The position numbers were made by a program, and so were the translations under genes. A stretch of DNA of 44,173 nucleotides from Mesostigma viride (lineage: Eukaryota; Streptophyta; Mesostigmatophyceae; Mesostigmatales; Mesostigmataceae). The first letter of the stretch is position 1, and every line of letters begins with the position of its first letter. This document shows, piece by piece, positions 10,035 through 19,935 of this stretch. The notes below the pieces were generated by a model. That model searched no databases. It was not told where the DNA came from and saw nothing but the letters and a program-made list of their open reading frames with translations. The stretch spans positions 1 to 44,173 of the forward strand of contig RPFO01001145.1 in NCBI GenBank assembly GCA_009746045.1, given 5' to 3'.

Positions 10035-10330
10035 ATTCTGATCATGTACATGTATCCTACACACAGATCTCGAGTGATTTATCTAGTACCAAATCCGAAA
10101 GGCTTGCATCACTCCCCGGACAGGAGAATTTTTGCGGATGACTGTAGGTGTAAGTTGGCGATGCCATGGTAACCGGAGACGTCCGTCCTATAGTCAGCAA
10201 ATTTGGTGCGAGAGGTCCCCAGTTCGATTCCGGTCGGCGGATTCATTTGCAGATCGCGTTTTTCCGCGTTTTCCGCGGCCCGGCACTAAACGCAAATGGT
10301 TTTCACCTTTGCGGAGTGCCTGATCAGAAT
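10035..10330. mobile_element. tRNA-like SINE-type element, single copy
   Basis: Bounded by ATTCTGATCA and TGATCAGAAT (10-bp inverted ends) with GTAC on both outer sides. The interior is the same sequence as the minus strand of the 393-bp array at 30062-32463, from CCTACACACAGATCTCGAG to CTGATCAGAAT. It contains the tRNA-like segment at 10182-10241 and a strong hairpin near its end (CGCAAATGG loop and ACCTTTGCG). It sits in the 3' UTR of half-LINE copy 1. Confidence 0.65.
10182..10241 (+). ncRNA. tRNA-like sequence lacking an anticodon arm
   Basis: An acceptor-like 5' strand TCCGTCC can pair with a 3' CGGCGGA (one mismatch and one G-T), followed by TATAGTCAGC (box-A-like D region). Then GGTGCGAG runs directly into AGGTCCCCAGTTCGATTCC, which contains a perfect box B (GTTCGATTC). 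Total 60 nt: the anticodon arm is absent. Not a functional tRNA for translation; more likely the RNA polymerase III promoter of a SINE. Confidence 0.6.
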
Positions 10331-10410
10331 GTACATGTACGCCTCCTAGAGGCACTATCCCAGCTAAGCCCCGCGCTTTATTTAATCATGTACATGTGTG
10401 CCTATGATGT

Positions 10411-10415
10411 GCCAC
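10411..10415 (+). repeat. LTR retrotransposon target duplication, left
   Basis: GCCAC directly before the 5' LTR; the same GCCAC follows the 3' LTR at 16683-16687. Confidence 0.9.
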
Positions 10416-11094
10416 TGTTGCGGGCCCGACCCTTGGAACGGGCGCAACACTGGAATAAATTATGTATTTTGGCTTGTTGTCATAGTCCGTAGGACTTTGG
10501 GACTCATTTCGGGACTTAATTGGGGAATTGTCCCTTGGTCAGGACTTTTGTATGGAATTATGACAGATGTATGATTCGGACTAGTTATTTTGGGCCTAGG
10601 TTGATGTATGCGATCTTCTAGGGGCCGGTGCAGTCGCGCCGCGCTGCGTACTTTATAGCTGGTTGAGATATTGTACTCATGCGTGGATTCTGTAGCCTGG
10701 CGAGGGTCGATGTCGACCCGAGGATCTTGTGTGGACTGCATGTTTCGGAATTCTCTGGAAGGTCCGCGTCATGTCGGCGCCACTTGCCAGCTTGGTGGCA
10801 GACCTAGGTGAAATTGGTCCGAGGACGAGAGTCTCGTCCTCTTGGTTCGGAATAAAGTGTGTGTTATCACCTGTCTGAACCTGGGGCATAAATTCCAACT
10901 GCATTTGGTAGCTCCATCCTAAATGTGGATTGTGTAGATTAATGCGATATTAATCACCGCGAGCCGTAACAGGCCTAAAGCCACGCCTGTTCCGTTAATC
11001 CCACTCCCAAAGAGTGGTCGTGGTTAGCCAAGAAACCGGTGACAACCTACCTTAACAATAGGATCTTTCGCACGACCCGGATGGGTTCGTTACA
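10416..11094 (+). repeat. 5' LTR (679 bp)
   Basis: Starts TGTTGCGGGCCCGACCC and ends GGGTTCGTTACA, with TG...CA termini. Contains AATAAA-like motifs (10455, 10850) and a short inverted repeat GACGAGAGTCTCGTC near 10823. Matches 16004-16682. Confidence 0.95.
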
Positions 11095-11095
11095 C

Positions 11096-11108
11096 TGGTT
11101 ATCGGAGG
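11096..11108 (+). promoter_or_regulatory. Putative primer-binding site
   Basis: TGGTTATCGGAGG begins one base after the 5' LTR. It starts TGG like a tRNA 3'-CCA complement and resembles the common initiator-Met site TGGTATCAGAG with an extra T. The primer tRNA is not certain. Confidence 0.6.
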
Positions 11109-11893
11109 TTTGTGTTGCTGGCTAGGTTAGCTAACTCTCGCAGAGAGAGCTAGTGTAGCCAGTTAGGAAGACCAAGGCGGAGCTTGGTGTAGATAGAGGT
11201 TCCATTATTCAACGACCGCTGGACAGGTCGGCGGCAATCCCGCAAGGGATTCAACGACGACCTAGACGGCGAGCGGCCAGTAAGGAATACTCGGCGGGGT
11301 CAGCAGCGATCCCGTGGTGTTGGGCTGTCGACGGTGGCGGCTAAAGCCCCAGTTTTCAACGACACCCGGTGGCGGCCAGAGCTCCGGCTTTCAACGACAC
11401 CAGGTGGCGGCCAGAACTCAGGGTTTTCAACGATACTGACGGCAGTAAGGCATCGATAAAGCAATATATATATAAGTCCTTCTTGTCCCCTGTCTTACCC
11501 ACGCGCGTAGAAACGGGGTTTTTGTTTCTTGTCGTAATCCATTTTCATGTTTGTAAACGTTTGTGAGCGGGTTGTCCCAAAGACAGCCCTCGTGAGCCGT
11601 GGGTGGACCCCCAAAGGGCAACGCTGCCTACGGCTCGAGGGTAGTCACCGGCTGGCCGTTGCCTAACTGTGTTGCCGATGGCTGGACCTCAACGTCTTTC
11701 GTACTGTTTGTGAACGTTTTGTTTCTGCCTTGTGTTTCTCTCTCGCTGTGAGCACATCACCTGCACGTAGAGGTATCCTGGGTGGGCTCTCCTCCCTTTC
11801 TTTCCCCTTCCTGCATTGCATGCTTGAATACCGTGTGATATTGCTTTATACCTAATCGGTAGTTCACGGGAACCTCCCGCAGCAGACGTAATA
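11109..11893 (+). other. Untranslated leader of the LTR element
   Basis: No credible ORF. Carries about three imperfect tandem copies of TTTCAACGACACCnGGTGGCGGCCAGA between 11350 and 11435, and GGATTCAACGACGACC-like relatives upstream. This is a structured leader of the kind that often holds packaging or translation signals. Confidence 0.5.
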
Positions 11894-12220
11894 ATGAAGG
11901 AGGATATAGACGTATTAATCAAGGAGGTAGATCCCAATACCTATACTATGCAGTAGCACGCGACGGGGCCACAGGCCAACCAGGCATTTTTTTATAGTTG
12001 GGCTGCGTGTAGCGATCATATCACGGATAAAGTCTTACACCCAGCGTCGTTAGCTAGATGGCAGGGATTTAATACATTAGCTGAGGCAGATCAGTTTACT
12101 AAGGATAATATGCCCCTCCCAGAAAGGCTGCACGAGACTAGGCGTGGCACCCAGTTACCTGCACAGGATGTGTTGCGTGCACTGGAGCAGCTTCACCTGG
12201 GCCCATCCTCGAGGGCATAA
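11894..12220 (+). pseudogene. Small ORF upstream of gag, with an in-frame TAG
   Basis: ATG at 11894 opens MKEDIDVLIKEVDPN; the frame hits TAG at 11954-11956 and then stays open for 87 more codons to TAA 12218-12220. The downstream part has a protein-like composition (NQAFFYSWAACSDHI; LPAQDVLRALEQL). The second part has no ATG near its beginning. Either a decayed gene or one read through a stop. No family recognised. Confidence 0.45.
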
Positions 12221-12398
12221 GCACCACAGTATATAGTGATACCGCCTATTAGCCTAGATACCATATTTAGTAGATAATATTAGTACTATTAGAAGCATTA
12301 GTTGTGGTTTCTGCTCTCTTCTCTCGTGCTTGCCTGTGTTTGGGGAGGTACTGTGTATTGTGTACCTGGTACGGTGCTGGTGAGGTACGTGGGCCCAA

Positions 12399-14435
12399 AT
12401 GCCCCCTAGGAAGAAAGGTGCAGGTGGCACACGGTCCCCAAAGGACCCTAGGCTGTCCCCAAAGGACGTTAGGGAAGAACAGCAGGAAGTGGCGAGCACG
12501 TCCAGTCGCGGTTCCCAAGGGTCCTAAAGATCCAGTGCATCATCAGCTAGGTCCCCAAAGGACGTTAGGGAAGAACAGCAGGAAGTGGCGAGCAAGTCCA
12601 GTCAGGGTTCCAGAAGATCTAGCAAGTCCAGTAGGAGCTCCCCAGGCTCCCGGAGATCAGATGCAGACGCTAGGGTTACCGCAGAACGGCTGGCGACCCT
12701 GGAGTCGCAGCTAGAGCAAGCTGCCCTAGGGTTTGATCAGCAACAGCAGTCGCCGCAGCGACAGCCTCAGTCTCAGCAGTCGCCGCAGCGACAGCCTCAG
12801 TCTCAGCAGTCTCCGCCGTCGCGACAGACGCAGCAGCAGCAGTGACAGCGACAGAAGACGCAGCAGCAGCCGCGACCGCAATCGACCCAGCATATGGGCA
12901 ATTGGGACAGGGTACCTCCCACGCAGCGACCCCCTTCCGTGGAAGATGCGCAGGAGGAGGAGGATGTAGAGGACGCAGGTAGCTCAACGGCCAGCTCTCC
13001 GTTCGTACCCCCGCCTGCTGCTCTTGTGGATCGGTACTACCCGGCGACGTACGCGCGCGGGAGCGCGCGTCTGACCCATGCATGGGCCGGGCGTGGACGG
13101 GGGGGGTCGAGGCCGGAGCCCGGGCGGGTCCCTCGTCGGGTATCCTTCGGGTCTTACGAGCGAGAGTCCAGGCCCCCGCATAGAGTGCCAGGATCGTCGG
13201 CCTACGTCCACGGCGACCCATGGGACGATGGACACGCTCCTCCTGGCCCATTCCCCACCGTACCACCATACACACCCGCCAGGAGCGCGCCCACGAATGT
13301 CAACTTCAGTCGGCTGCCCTTGGACGACCCTGGCTACTACGAGCATCCCACGTCGGTCCGCGTGCGGCGTGAGTCGGACCGCTTCGCCTTTCAGCGGCAA
13401 TCTGACGCCTACGCACCCCGACGTGGGACTGGCGACTATGCAGCTTGGCACGCGGCGGACGCTCTGGTATCTCGGTGCGAGTCTGCCCCGTATGCCCCCT
13501 CCCATGGGTCCCATTATGAAGCGTGGGCGAGGCGCCAACAGCCCCCCACCTTTTCCAGTCCCGCGTAATGCGAGACGGGCGGGCCCCTGGGAGAGCCGGT
13601 CAAGGCCCCGCCCCTGCCAGATTTCAAGGCGGTGCCCAAGCTCCACGCGGGCATGAGTCCCCGCGAGATCGACGAGTGGGCTCGTATGTGGCAGCAGCTG
13701 TACACAGTATGGTGTGAACACAACGAGTGGCAGCTGGCTACCAAGGTGCTGATCCCGTATGTGGTGGTGAAGTGTATGGACCCATCAGTAGTCGGGATGC
13801 TTAACGTCGAGAGTGTGGCGGCTCAGTCATACCCGCAGACGGTTGAGGAACTGCTGGAGCGCATCCGGCGCAAGCTCATCCCTCCCGGCTATCGACTGAC
13901 TGAGCGGTTTGAGTTCGGCCGCCTACGTCAAGGCAACACTGACTTGGCGGAGTTTCTCACCACCTTTGACTCCTTTGCGGCGCGGCTGACCGCTGACCTG
14001 ACGTGGACCGAGTACAAGATTCGGTTTCTGGAGGCTATTCACCCTGACCTCCTGGACGAGGTTAAGAAGCACTACGCGGAGGTGCCCTGGGCGAATCTTG
14101 ACATCCACGCCGTCCAGCAGTACCTTCTCCAAGTGGCCGACATCATCACGCACCAGGGCTCAGCCAGCCCGCGGGAAGTTGAACCCGTCCGGGAGGAGGA
14201 ATCCGAGGACGATGAGGTGCCCGCCACGCAGCTACACACCATCGACGTGTCCAAGGCTCGCTGCTTCAGGTGCAACGAGATCGGACACCTCGAGAAGGAC
14301 TGCCCGCAACTCAAGACGCGCACACGTGTTCCTGCGTGGGCCCACAAGTTCCAGCAAGGCCCCCCGGATGACGACGACCAGCGCGCGGACGCGCGGTCCC
14401 CTGGGGAAGGGGAGGGATCCCACACTCAGGTTTGA
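12399..14435 (+). pseudogene. Gag polyprotein of the LTR element, three in-frame stops
   Basis: One frame runs 678 codons from ATG 12399 (MPPRKKGAGG) to TGA 14433, broken only by TAA 12525, TGA 12843 and TAA 13566, with no frameshift. Layout: a basic/Ser-rich N-terminus with an internal duplication (SPKDVREEQQEVAS twice), a Gln-rich stretch (about 12735-12840), a disordered Pro/Arg-rich region, then a helical capsid-like domain (13640-14160) resembling the Retrotrans_gag family. A zinc knuckle C-X2-C-X4-H-X4-C follows at residues 622, 625, 630 and 635. Full-length Gag needs all three stops bypassed; the last segment, from ATG 13653, alone carries capsid and zinc knuckle. Confidence 0.75.
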
Positions 14436-15988
14436 TCCCTCAGTGCGCTGGAACCTCTCGGCCCTCCTGTGGTCGTGGCGGAGTACCTATTATACCACGC
14501 ACGTGACCAGCAGGAGGAGGCGGAGGAGGCCGACGTATACACGGTCACTTCCCCCGGGAGACATGATGGTCGCAGTTAGTATTGGTGCCTGTGTCATTCT
14601 ACCAAACTAGCTGCGGGACATTGGTGCCTCTCGCTCATACGTATAACTTTCCCGGACGACATCTTCGGACGCGATCCCAGTTGGCAGCGTTGTCTGTGTA
14701 ATTCAGCCCCGCTGGGCGTCTTCCGCTGTGGTTGACTCGACATCAGGTGTCTTGCAGACGGGATGACGAGTTCAGCGCTTGCGCGCGCATCTCCGCACAC
14801 GCGTGCAGGCAAGACGTGAGTCAGCTTGGTGGTCCTCCCTCAGTGCATCGACCGCATTGGTCAGTTCTGCACGCGAGCACCTCCCGTAGTCGCTGATGAC
14901 GACTGCCGTGATCCATATTTTGGCCTTTGCTCGGCTGTGGTGCGCACCCCAACTGTTGCGTGCCCACCACTGTGCATGTTCGCGCGCAACGTGTCCGCCA
15001 CGCGCGTATTACTATCCCAGTTGTGATAAGCATCGTCGCCTGCAGCCGCGCATCCGGTAGTATTGTTATCGGTCGACTCCATCAATTGGGTTGTCTTGGC
15101 GTTGATTGGTGTGCGCCTCTGTTTCGGGTCGCTGGCGGAATTTTATATGCTGCCGTGGCCTTGCACTAGCGCGGTCGCCAGGGAGGGCAGCGGTGATCGA
15201 GAGGAAAATTGATGGATTTGTGGGAAGTGGGGGAGATTCCAGGATGGAGTATGGGGGTTCCTGTTCCTGCTGTTCCAGTCCAGAGATCCAGAGTTTACAG
15301 TCACATTGCCCTGTGATTTGTTCCAGTTTCCAGTGGTGCCTCATGTGATGAGGGCACGGTATTATGTTGCTTCAGTTGACCGTGAAATGTCATGCTTGAC
15401 CTGGGGTAGGTAGCCGGCCTTAGGCCAACCTGGACCTGGTTCTTGGTCATGTAAGGTCCCGGTAGATAGGACAAACGTGGGAGTCGGAAGGTGGACACTA
15501 TAGGAATGACTTCGTGGTGGGAAGACGGCCAGTAGGCAAGGTGGAGCGCCCCACACCTATAATGCCAATGGATGCCCTGTACCGTCAGTACTGGGAATAT
15601 CCCCGCCGTCTGGAGCAGTCTCTAGTCATGGAAGCCCCGCCATGGCGAAAAAGTCAAACGAGCTGTTCATTCAGGCGACTGTTAACCCACGCGGAGAAGT
15701 TTCTGTGGTCAAAACCCGAAAGCACTCACGTGATAGGATCTGGTTTCCTCCCTTTGGCCTATAGTAGGGAGAGACGTTGACTACGTCAAGACTTGTCCTT
15801 GTGTGGCGAGTTTTGGGGGAATTGGTTTTACTGGCCCGTTGGAGAACAAGGGTTGGGACATAGTACCCCTATGGTCAACCTACGGCCGCGATGATCAGCG
15901 ACCGATTGGCTACTCAGAATTAATTGTTGTGTGTGTTTTCTTTCCCTGCGCTTCTTCACCTCTATGACGGTAGAGACTACCGTCCCCT
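14436..15988 (+). other. Non-coding 3' internal region of the LTR element
   Basis: A short protease-like remnant (DIGAS) near 14615-14645 sits between stops. Beyond it all frames are closed at short intervals and no RT, RNase H or integrase motif can be read. Where pol should be, there is about 1.4 kb of unrecognised sequence. Confidence 0.6.
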
Positions 15989-16003
15989 GGGGAGGGGGAG
16001 GAG
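15989..16003 (+). promoter_or_regulatory. Polypurine tract
   Basis: GGGGAGGGGGAGGAG lies immediately before the 3' LTR TG, as expected for the plus-strand primer. Confidence 0.9.
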
Positions 16004-16682
16004 TGTTGCGGGCCCGACCCTTGGAACGGGCGCAACACTGGAATAAATTATGTATTTTGGCTTGTTGTCATAGTCCGTAGGACTTTGGGACTCATTTCGG
16101 GACTTAATTGGGGAATTGTCCCTTGGTCAGGACTTTTGTATGGAATTATGACAGATGTATGATTCGGACTAGTTATTTTGGGCCTAGGTTGATGTATGCG
16201 ATCTTCTAGGGGCCGGTGCAGTCGCGCCGCGCTGCGTACTTTATAGCTGGTTGAGATATTGTACTCATGCGTGGATTCTGTAGCCTGGCGAGGGTCGATG
16301 TCGACCCGAGGATCTTGTGTGGACTGCATGTTTCGGAATTCTCTGGAAGGTCCGCGTCATGTCGGCGCCACTTGCCAGCTTGGTGGCAGACCTAGGTGAA
16401 ATTGGTCCGAGGACGAGAGTCTCGTCCTCTTGGTTCGGAATAAAGTGTGTGTTATCACCTGTCTGAACCTGGGGCATAAATTCCAACTGCATTTGGTAGC
16501 TCCATCCTAAATGTGGATTGTGTAGATTAATGCGATATTAATCACCGCGAGCCGTAACAGGCCTAAAGCCACGCCTGTTCCGTTAATCCCACTCCCAAAG
16601 AGTGGTCGTGGTTAGCCAAGAAACTGGTGACAACCTACCTTAACAATAGGATCTTTCGCACGACCCGGATGGGTTCGTTACA
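16004..16682 (+). repeat. 3' LTR (679 bp)
   Basis: Same length as the 5' LTR and essentially identical; the one difference I found is in AAGAAACTGGTGAC versus AAGAAACCGGTGAC. Ends TTACA, followed by the target duplication GCCAC. Confidence 0.95.
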
Positions 16683-17071
16683 GCCACACTCCAGATGATG
16701 CTTAGCCTTATTTAGTAATGTTGTGCCCATGCAGGGAGTAACTCTCTGCTGAGAAGCCATGCCCTAGCTCTTGTATAGCTGTGCTGATCTTCCCCACCTA
16801 TGACAGGCTCCCCTTAGCTGGTTGTTGCCTGAAACTCTGGGTGGTGCAAGTGCCCTGGTGCACCTAGAGCAAGGGTCCTTTACATTCCCACCGGCCCTTG
16901 CAGGAAGTAGCTTAGAATGTATTAAAAATTAAATTAAATTAAATTATAACATGTCTCCGTTGGGAGATCATGTAGCACATATTCCAGGTTGGATGGGTGG
17001 TGTGGAGGAAGCCGCGTAATCGAACTAACCTAACTCTAAGCTATATCTAGTCTAGAAAAAGCCTATCTACG
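16683..17071. repeat. Two LINE 3' ends joined tail to tail
   Basis: From 16688 to about 16925 is the 3' UTR of half-LINE copy 1 on the plus strand, matching 25250-25440. From about 16945 to 17071 is the 3' end of the minus-strand LINE whose RT follows: on the minus strand it reads ATATGTGCTACATGATCTCCCAACGGAG then an (ATTTA)n-type tail. They meet in ATTAAATTAAATTAAATT at 16929-16946. Confidence 0.6.
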
Positions 17072-18519
17072 CTACTCATCAAAACGGCTCCTCCGTTTGG
17101 GGGGAGGCGGCTTGCCCACAGGGGCTGGCGTGTGCGCCTTGACAATCTTCTTCCACCGCGTCTTGTCTTGCATGGCAGTCCAAAGACGGGAGAGAGAGTG
17201 GATGCGGTACTCAAACTGGGCTGGGACCACTAGGTCGTCCAGCAACATCTGGGTATAGGTCATGGCATGTTTCCCTACCTTTTTAGGAATGTTCTTGGGG
17301 CCAGGCCAGGTCAAAATGTGCCGCCCCGGTTGGCCGAGCCGCTGGGGACCGGCCAGACCAAGGGCGGTGTCGACCTGGCTGGTGCGAGCAAGATGTCCTA
17401 CAAATGCTATCCTACGCTGTCTAATCTCGTCCGAAATACGCGGCATACCGTGATACAAAGACTCTAAGGACCTACGCTGAGAAAACCCGACATTCAGGAC
17501 CTGTCGGAGCATCCGGGTGACCGTGCCGTCTAGCTTGGCTGCCAGTGTTGCCGTGAGTGTCCATGCCTCGGCGCCATACGTGAGCACCGTGAGGACGAGG
17601 ACCTTGAAGAGCATGCGCTTGCGGTGCTCGTCCAGGCCCTTGGAGCGCCAGTAGGTGTTGAGCGAACGGAGCTTGGCCCAGGAAAGGCCGATGCGGGTGT
17701 CCACATCGTCGGCAGTGTCCGGAAGCCAACTCCCCAACAGCTTGAAGCGGTCGCGGAGTGGGACCTCCGTCCCGTCTAGCAGGCGCGGCAGCGGTGGGCG
17801 ACTGGAGGCCCCAATCACCATCGCCTCAGTTTTGACACTAATCTCCAACCCCACCGCCCTCGCCTCCAGGCCCAGACAGTCCAGCCAGGTCTGAATGTGC
17901 TCGGGGCGCGCGATGAGGGTGGTGTCGTCCGCATAAATCAGGTCAGCCAGGCGGTAACCCGTGCTAACCCCGCCGTGCCCACGCTCGTTAAGGATGTCCA
18001 AGCCTGGCTCGAACCCCTTAAGAGCAGTAAAGCGCGCACGTGCCTGGCGCATGACGTGGTCCACGACAATAATGAACAGGTATGGAGACAGGACACAACC
18101 TTGCCACACCCCGTGGTGAAGGGGGAATGGTGGGGTGGTGCCTTCCGCAGTCCGCACTACTGCCTGTGAGCCCTCATACAGTCGGCGAATGGCAGCAATA
18201 AACGCTGGTGGCACGCGGTCCAGAGCTAGGATGGCCCAAAGAGCCTCCCAGAGGACCGTGTCAAAGGCCTTGATATAGTCAACAAAAATGAGGACCAGCG
18301 GCAAACTGTCAGGGGGAAGGCGACGCACCTCCTCCATCAACCGGCGCGCGACAAACACAGCCATGACAGTGTTACGACCACTACGGAAACCCATCTGAGA
18401 CTCACCCAGGTGTGGGTCCAGCGCGGCGCGGAGCCTGTGCAGCATCATGCGCATGAAGACCTTCAGCGCGGCGCTCTGGAGGCAGACACCCCGGTAGTTA
18501 CCGGGGTCAGCAGCAGTTA
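17072..18519 (-). pseudogene. LINE reverse transcriptase, 5'-truncated
   Basis: RNA-directed DNA polymerase of a non-LTR retrotransposon. Counting from ATG 18454: GFRSGRNT at 22-29; motif A F-V-D-Y-I-K-A-F-D at 57-65 (catalytic D59); motif B GVWQGCVLSP at 115-124; motif C YADD at 174-177; then KLLGSW and the thumb. A C-terminal LTYGAEAWTL and RRIAFVGHLAR follow, as in RTE/CR1-like ORF2 proteins. The frame remains open upstream to about 18519 and includes NYRGVCLQSA, an RT motif lying before the Met, so 18454 is not the real start. The apurinic endonuclease domain is missing: the copy is cut where another LINE tail abuts. Confidence 0.9.
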
Positions 18520-18598
18520 GAATGTATGATAGGCCATATGTCCCTTCTCTGGGCTATGTGCTACATATACTCCCAACGGAGTTATGTTCCTAATTAAT
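18520..18598 (+). repeat. LINE 3' tail (solo)
   Basis: AGAATGTATGATAGGCCATA, then the conserved GGGCTATGTGCTACATATAC and CTCCCAACGGAG hairpin-like block, and TAATTAATAG. Matches 25434-25528. Confidence 0.7.
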
Positions 18599-18599
18599 A

Positions 18600-18745
18600 G
18601 TGCGTTATAGCTTCGGAAAATTATATCAGCATGTGCGTCTAAGAAAGACGAAGCGATTGTGATATTCACAGCTGAATTCGGTGCTCAAATGTGAAAGTTT
18701 TGAGCTCCGACAGCCATGGCTACCTCGTGGCTCGTGGCTCGCATG
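18600..18745 (-). repeat. LINE 5' leader fragment (minus strand)
   Basis: On the minus strand: GCCACGAGCCACGAGGTAGC, then ATGGCTGTCGGAGCTC, then GCTGTGAATATCACAATCGC and AAGACGCACATGCTGATATA. Same leader as half-LINE copies 1 and 4. Confidence 0.7.
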
Positions 18746-18759
18746 CGCAAACAGAACAT

Positions 18760-19430
18760 GATAGCCAGCCATGATAGCCAGCTGGTTGTCTCTTTGATAC
18801 GGACAAGATAACGGCAGGCTCGAGCTACCATGGTCCGGATTCTCCCGATTTCTGGCCTGCGCTGGTTGTCTCCTTGATAATTTCAATGCACAAGGCTTCA
18901 CATTTCCATCACCATTCATATTCATCATCCTGACCGACTCGAACACGCGGACAAGATAACGTCAGGCTCGAGCTACCATGGTCCGGATTCTCCCGATTTC
19001 TGGCCTGCGCTGGTTGTCTCCTTGATAGAGGTTGTAGATAGATTAGACCGGTATGACTGTTTGCATCCATCCAACCATCGGGGTTAATGCTCCGTGACTC
19101 CCCAACGGGAGCACGAGTCTAATTAATTAGTTCGACGGCGTTGGATCGCCATGCGTCCAGGCATAGTTATGCTCGAAACACACGCCCTGATCAAACAAGC
19201 TGTTTCCGGCCCCACCGCCTAGGTCATCTAGTCGCTCAACACGTAAGCCAGCCATAATTTCAATGCATAAGGCTACACATTTCCATCACCATTCATATTC
19301 ATCATCCTGACCGACTCGAATTAACACGCTGACAAGATAACGGCAGGCTCTAGCTACCATGGTCCGGATTCTCCCGATTTCTGGCCTGCGCTGGTTGTCT
19401 CCTTGATAGTTGTCTCACTTAATACTAAGA
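18760..19430 (-). repeat. ~160-175-bp repeat, tandem and dispersed copies
   Basis: On the minus strand each unit reads ATCAAGGAGACAACCAGCGC, AGGCCAGAAATCGGGAGAAT, GGACCATGGTAGCTCGAGCC, GTTATCTTGTC, a GACTCG stretch, GATGATGAATATGAATGG, and TGTGCATTGAAATTAT. Copies at about 18770-18870, 18870-19030 and 19253-19412; related copies on the plus strand at 23513-23577, 23818-23880 and 28430-28665. A LINE-type tail (CTCCCCAACGGGAG, AATTAATTAG) sits between at 19085-19127. Confidence 0.7.
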
Positions 19431-19935
19431 TTGGGGTGGGAAAAGCCGACATTGGTTTCGCCCGGCCAACAGTGCGGTCAGATCTTAACTTTTCGAGGTA
19501 CCTAATCAGAAATTGGTGCCAAGCGTGGGGTGCAGACCTGAGATTGGAATATTGTGTCATGGAGGAGAAGGGCCTACTTCGAAATAGGTCCTACACCCCT
19601 AAAACAAATCAGTCCGGACCCAGCGTGGAAGGGCCCTAAGTGAGATTACTATTTCTACTGTATATGAATGCATTTGGGTAGGGCAAACTAGGCTTCCCAG
19701 GCGAACAGAAGAGCTTGATGCAATTTGGATGCAGACACAGTGACAGTTTGTCCCAGGGTATTTTATATTTAAATTAAGTTTAGCAGCATGATTTACGCAG
19801 TCAGGTGCTTGTGAATGACGAGTCCACACAATTTCCGTAACAGGAGCAGGGACGTCTAATCAGCGCGACCATGGCTGCATTCCCCGCACTGCAGTTGAAT
19901 GGCATAAATACGCTAATGCAAAACCAGAAGTAAAT
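19431..19935. other. Downstream flank of the light-harvesting gene
   Basis: No gene or repeat recognised. Holds the 3' UTR of the minus-strand gene that ends at 19936. Confidence 0.4.

Larger units (their letters stand above)
10416..16682 (+). mobile_element. Gag-only LTR retrotransposon (TR-GAG-like), complete
   Basis: A 6267-bp element: two 679-bp LTRs, a primer-binding site, an untranslated leader, a small ORF, a gag frame, about 1.5 kb without coding sense, a polypurine tract and a GCCAC target duplication on both sides. No reverse transcriptase, RNase H or integrase motifs are visible. A weak aspartic-protease remnant (DIGASRSYV) occurs near 14610-14645 after the gag. The 5' and 3' LTRs differ, as far as I compared them, by one base (CC at 11036-11037 versus CT in the 3' copy), so insertion was recent. 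It is presumably mobilised by proteins of a full-length relative. Confidence 0.88.
5345..16945 (+). mobile_element. Half-LINE copy 1 (ORF1-only retroposon) with four nested insertions
   Basis: The 5' leader (GCTGTGAATATCACAATCGC, then an AAGACGCACATG-like stretch) matches the leaders at 18610-18700 (minus), 23170-23260 and 28020-28110. The ORF1-like frame starts at 5446. It is interrupted by a hAT-type element (6126-7526) and a piggyBac-type element (8004-9723). The 3' UTR is interrupted by a tRNA-like element (10035-10330) and an LTR retrotransposon (10416-16682), and then resumes. Its 3' UTR from 16683 (GAGAAGCCATGCCCTAGC, AGCAAGGGTCC) matches the 3' UTR of copy 2 at 25270-25440. Removing the insertions leaves one element of about 1.9 kb with no reverse transcriptase. 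Confidence 0.75.

Noticed and set aside
10460-10904. Minus-strand ORFs of 93 and 75 codons, repeated at 16048-16492
   Set aside because: Both copies are in the LTRs; identical because the LTRs are.
14436-15988. Search for pol (reverse transcriptase, integrase) of the LTR element
   Set aside because: No YxDD, HHCC or DDE patterns in any frame; only a weak DIGAS protease remnant.
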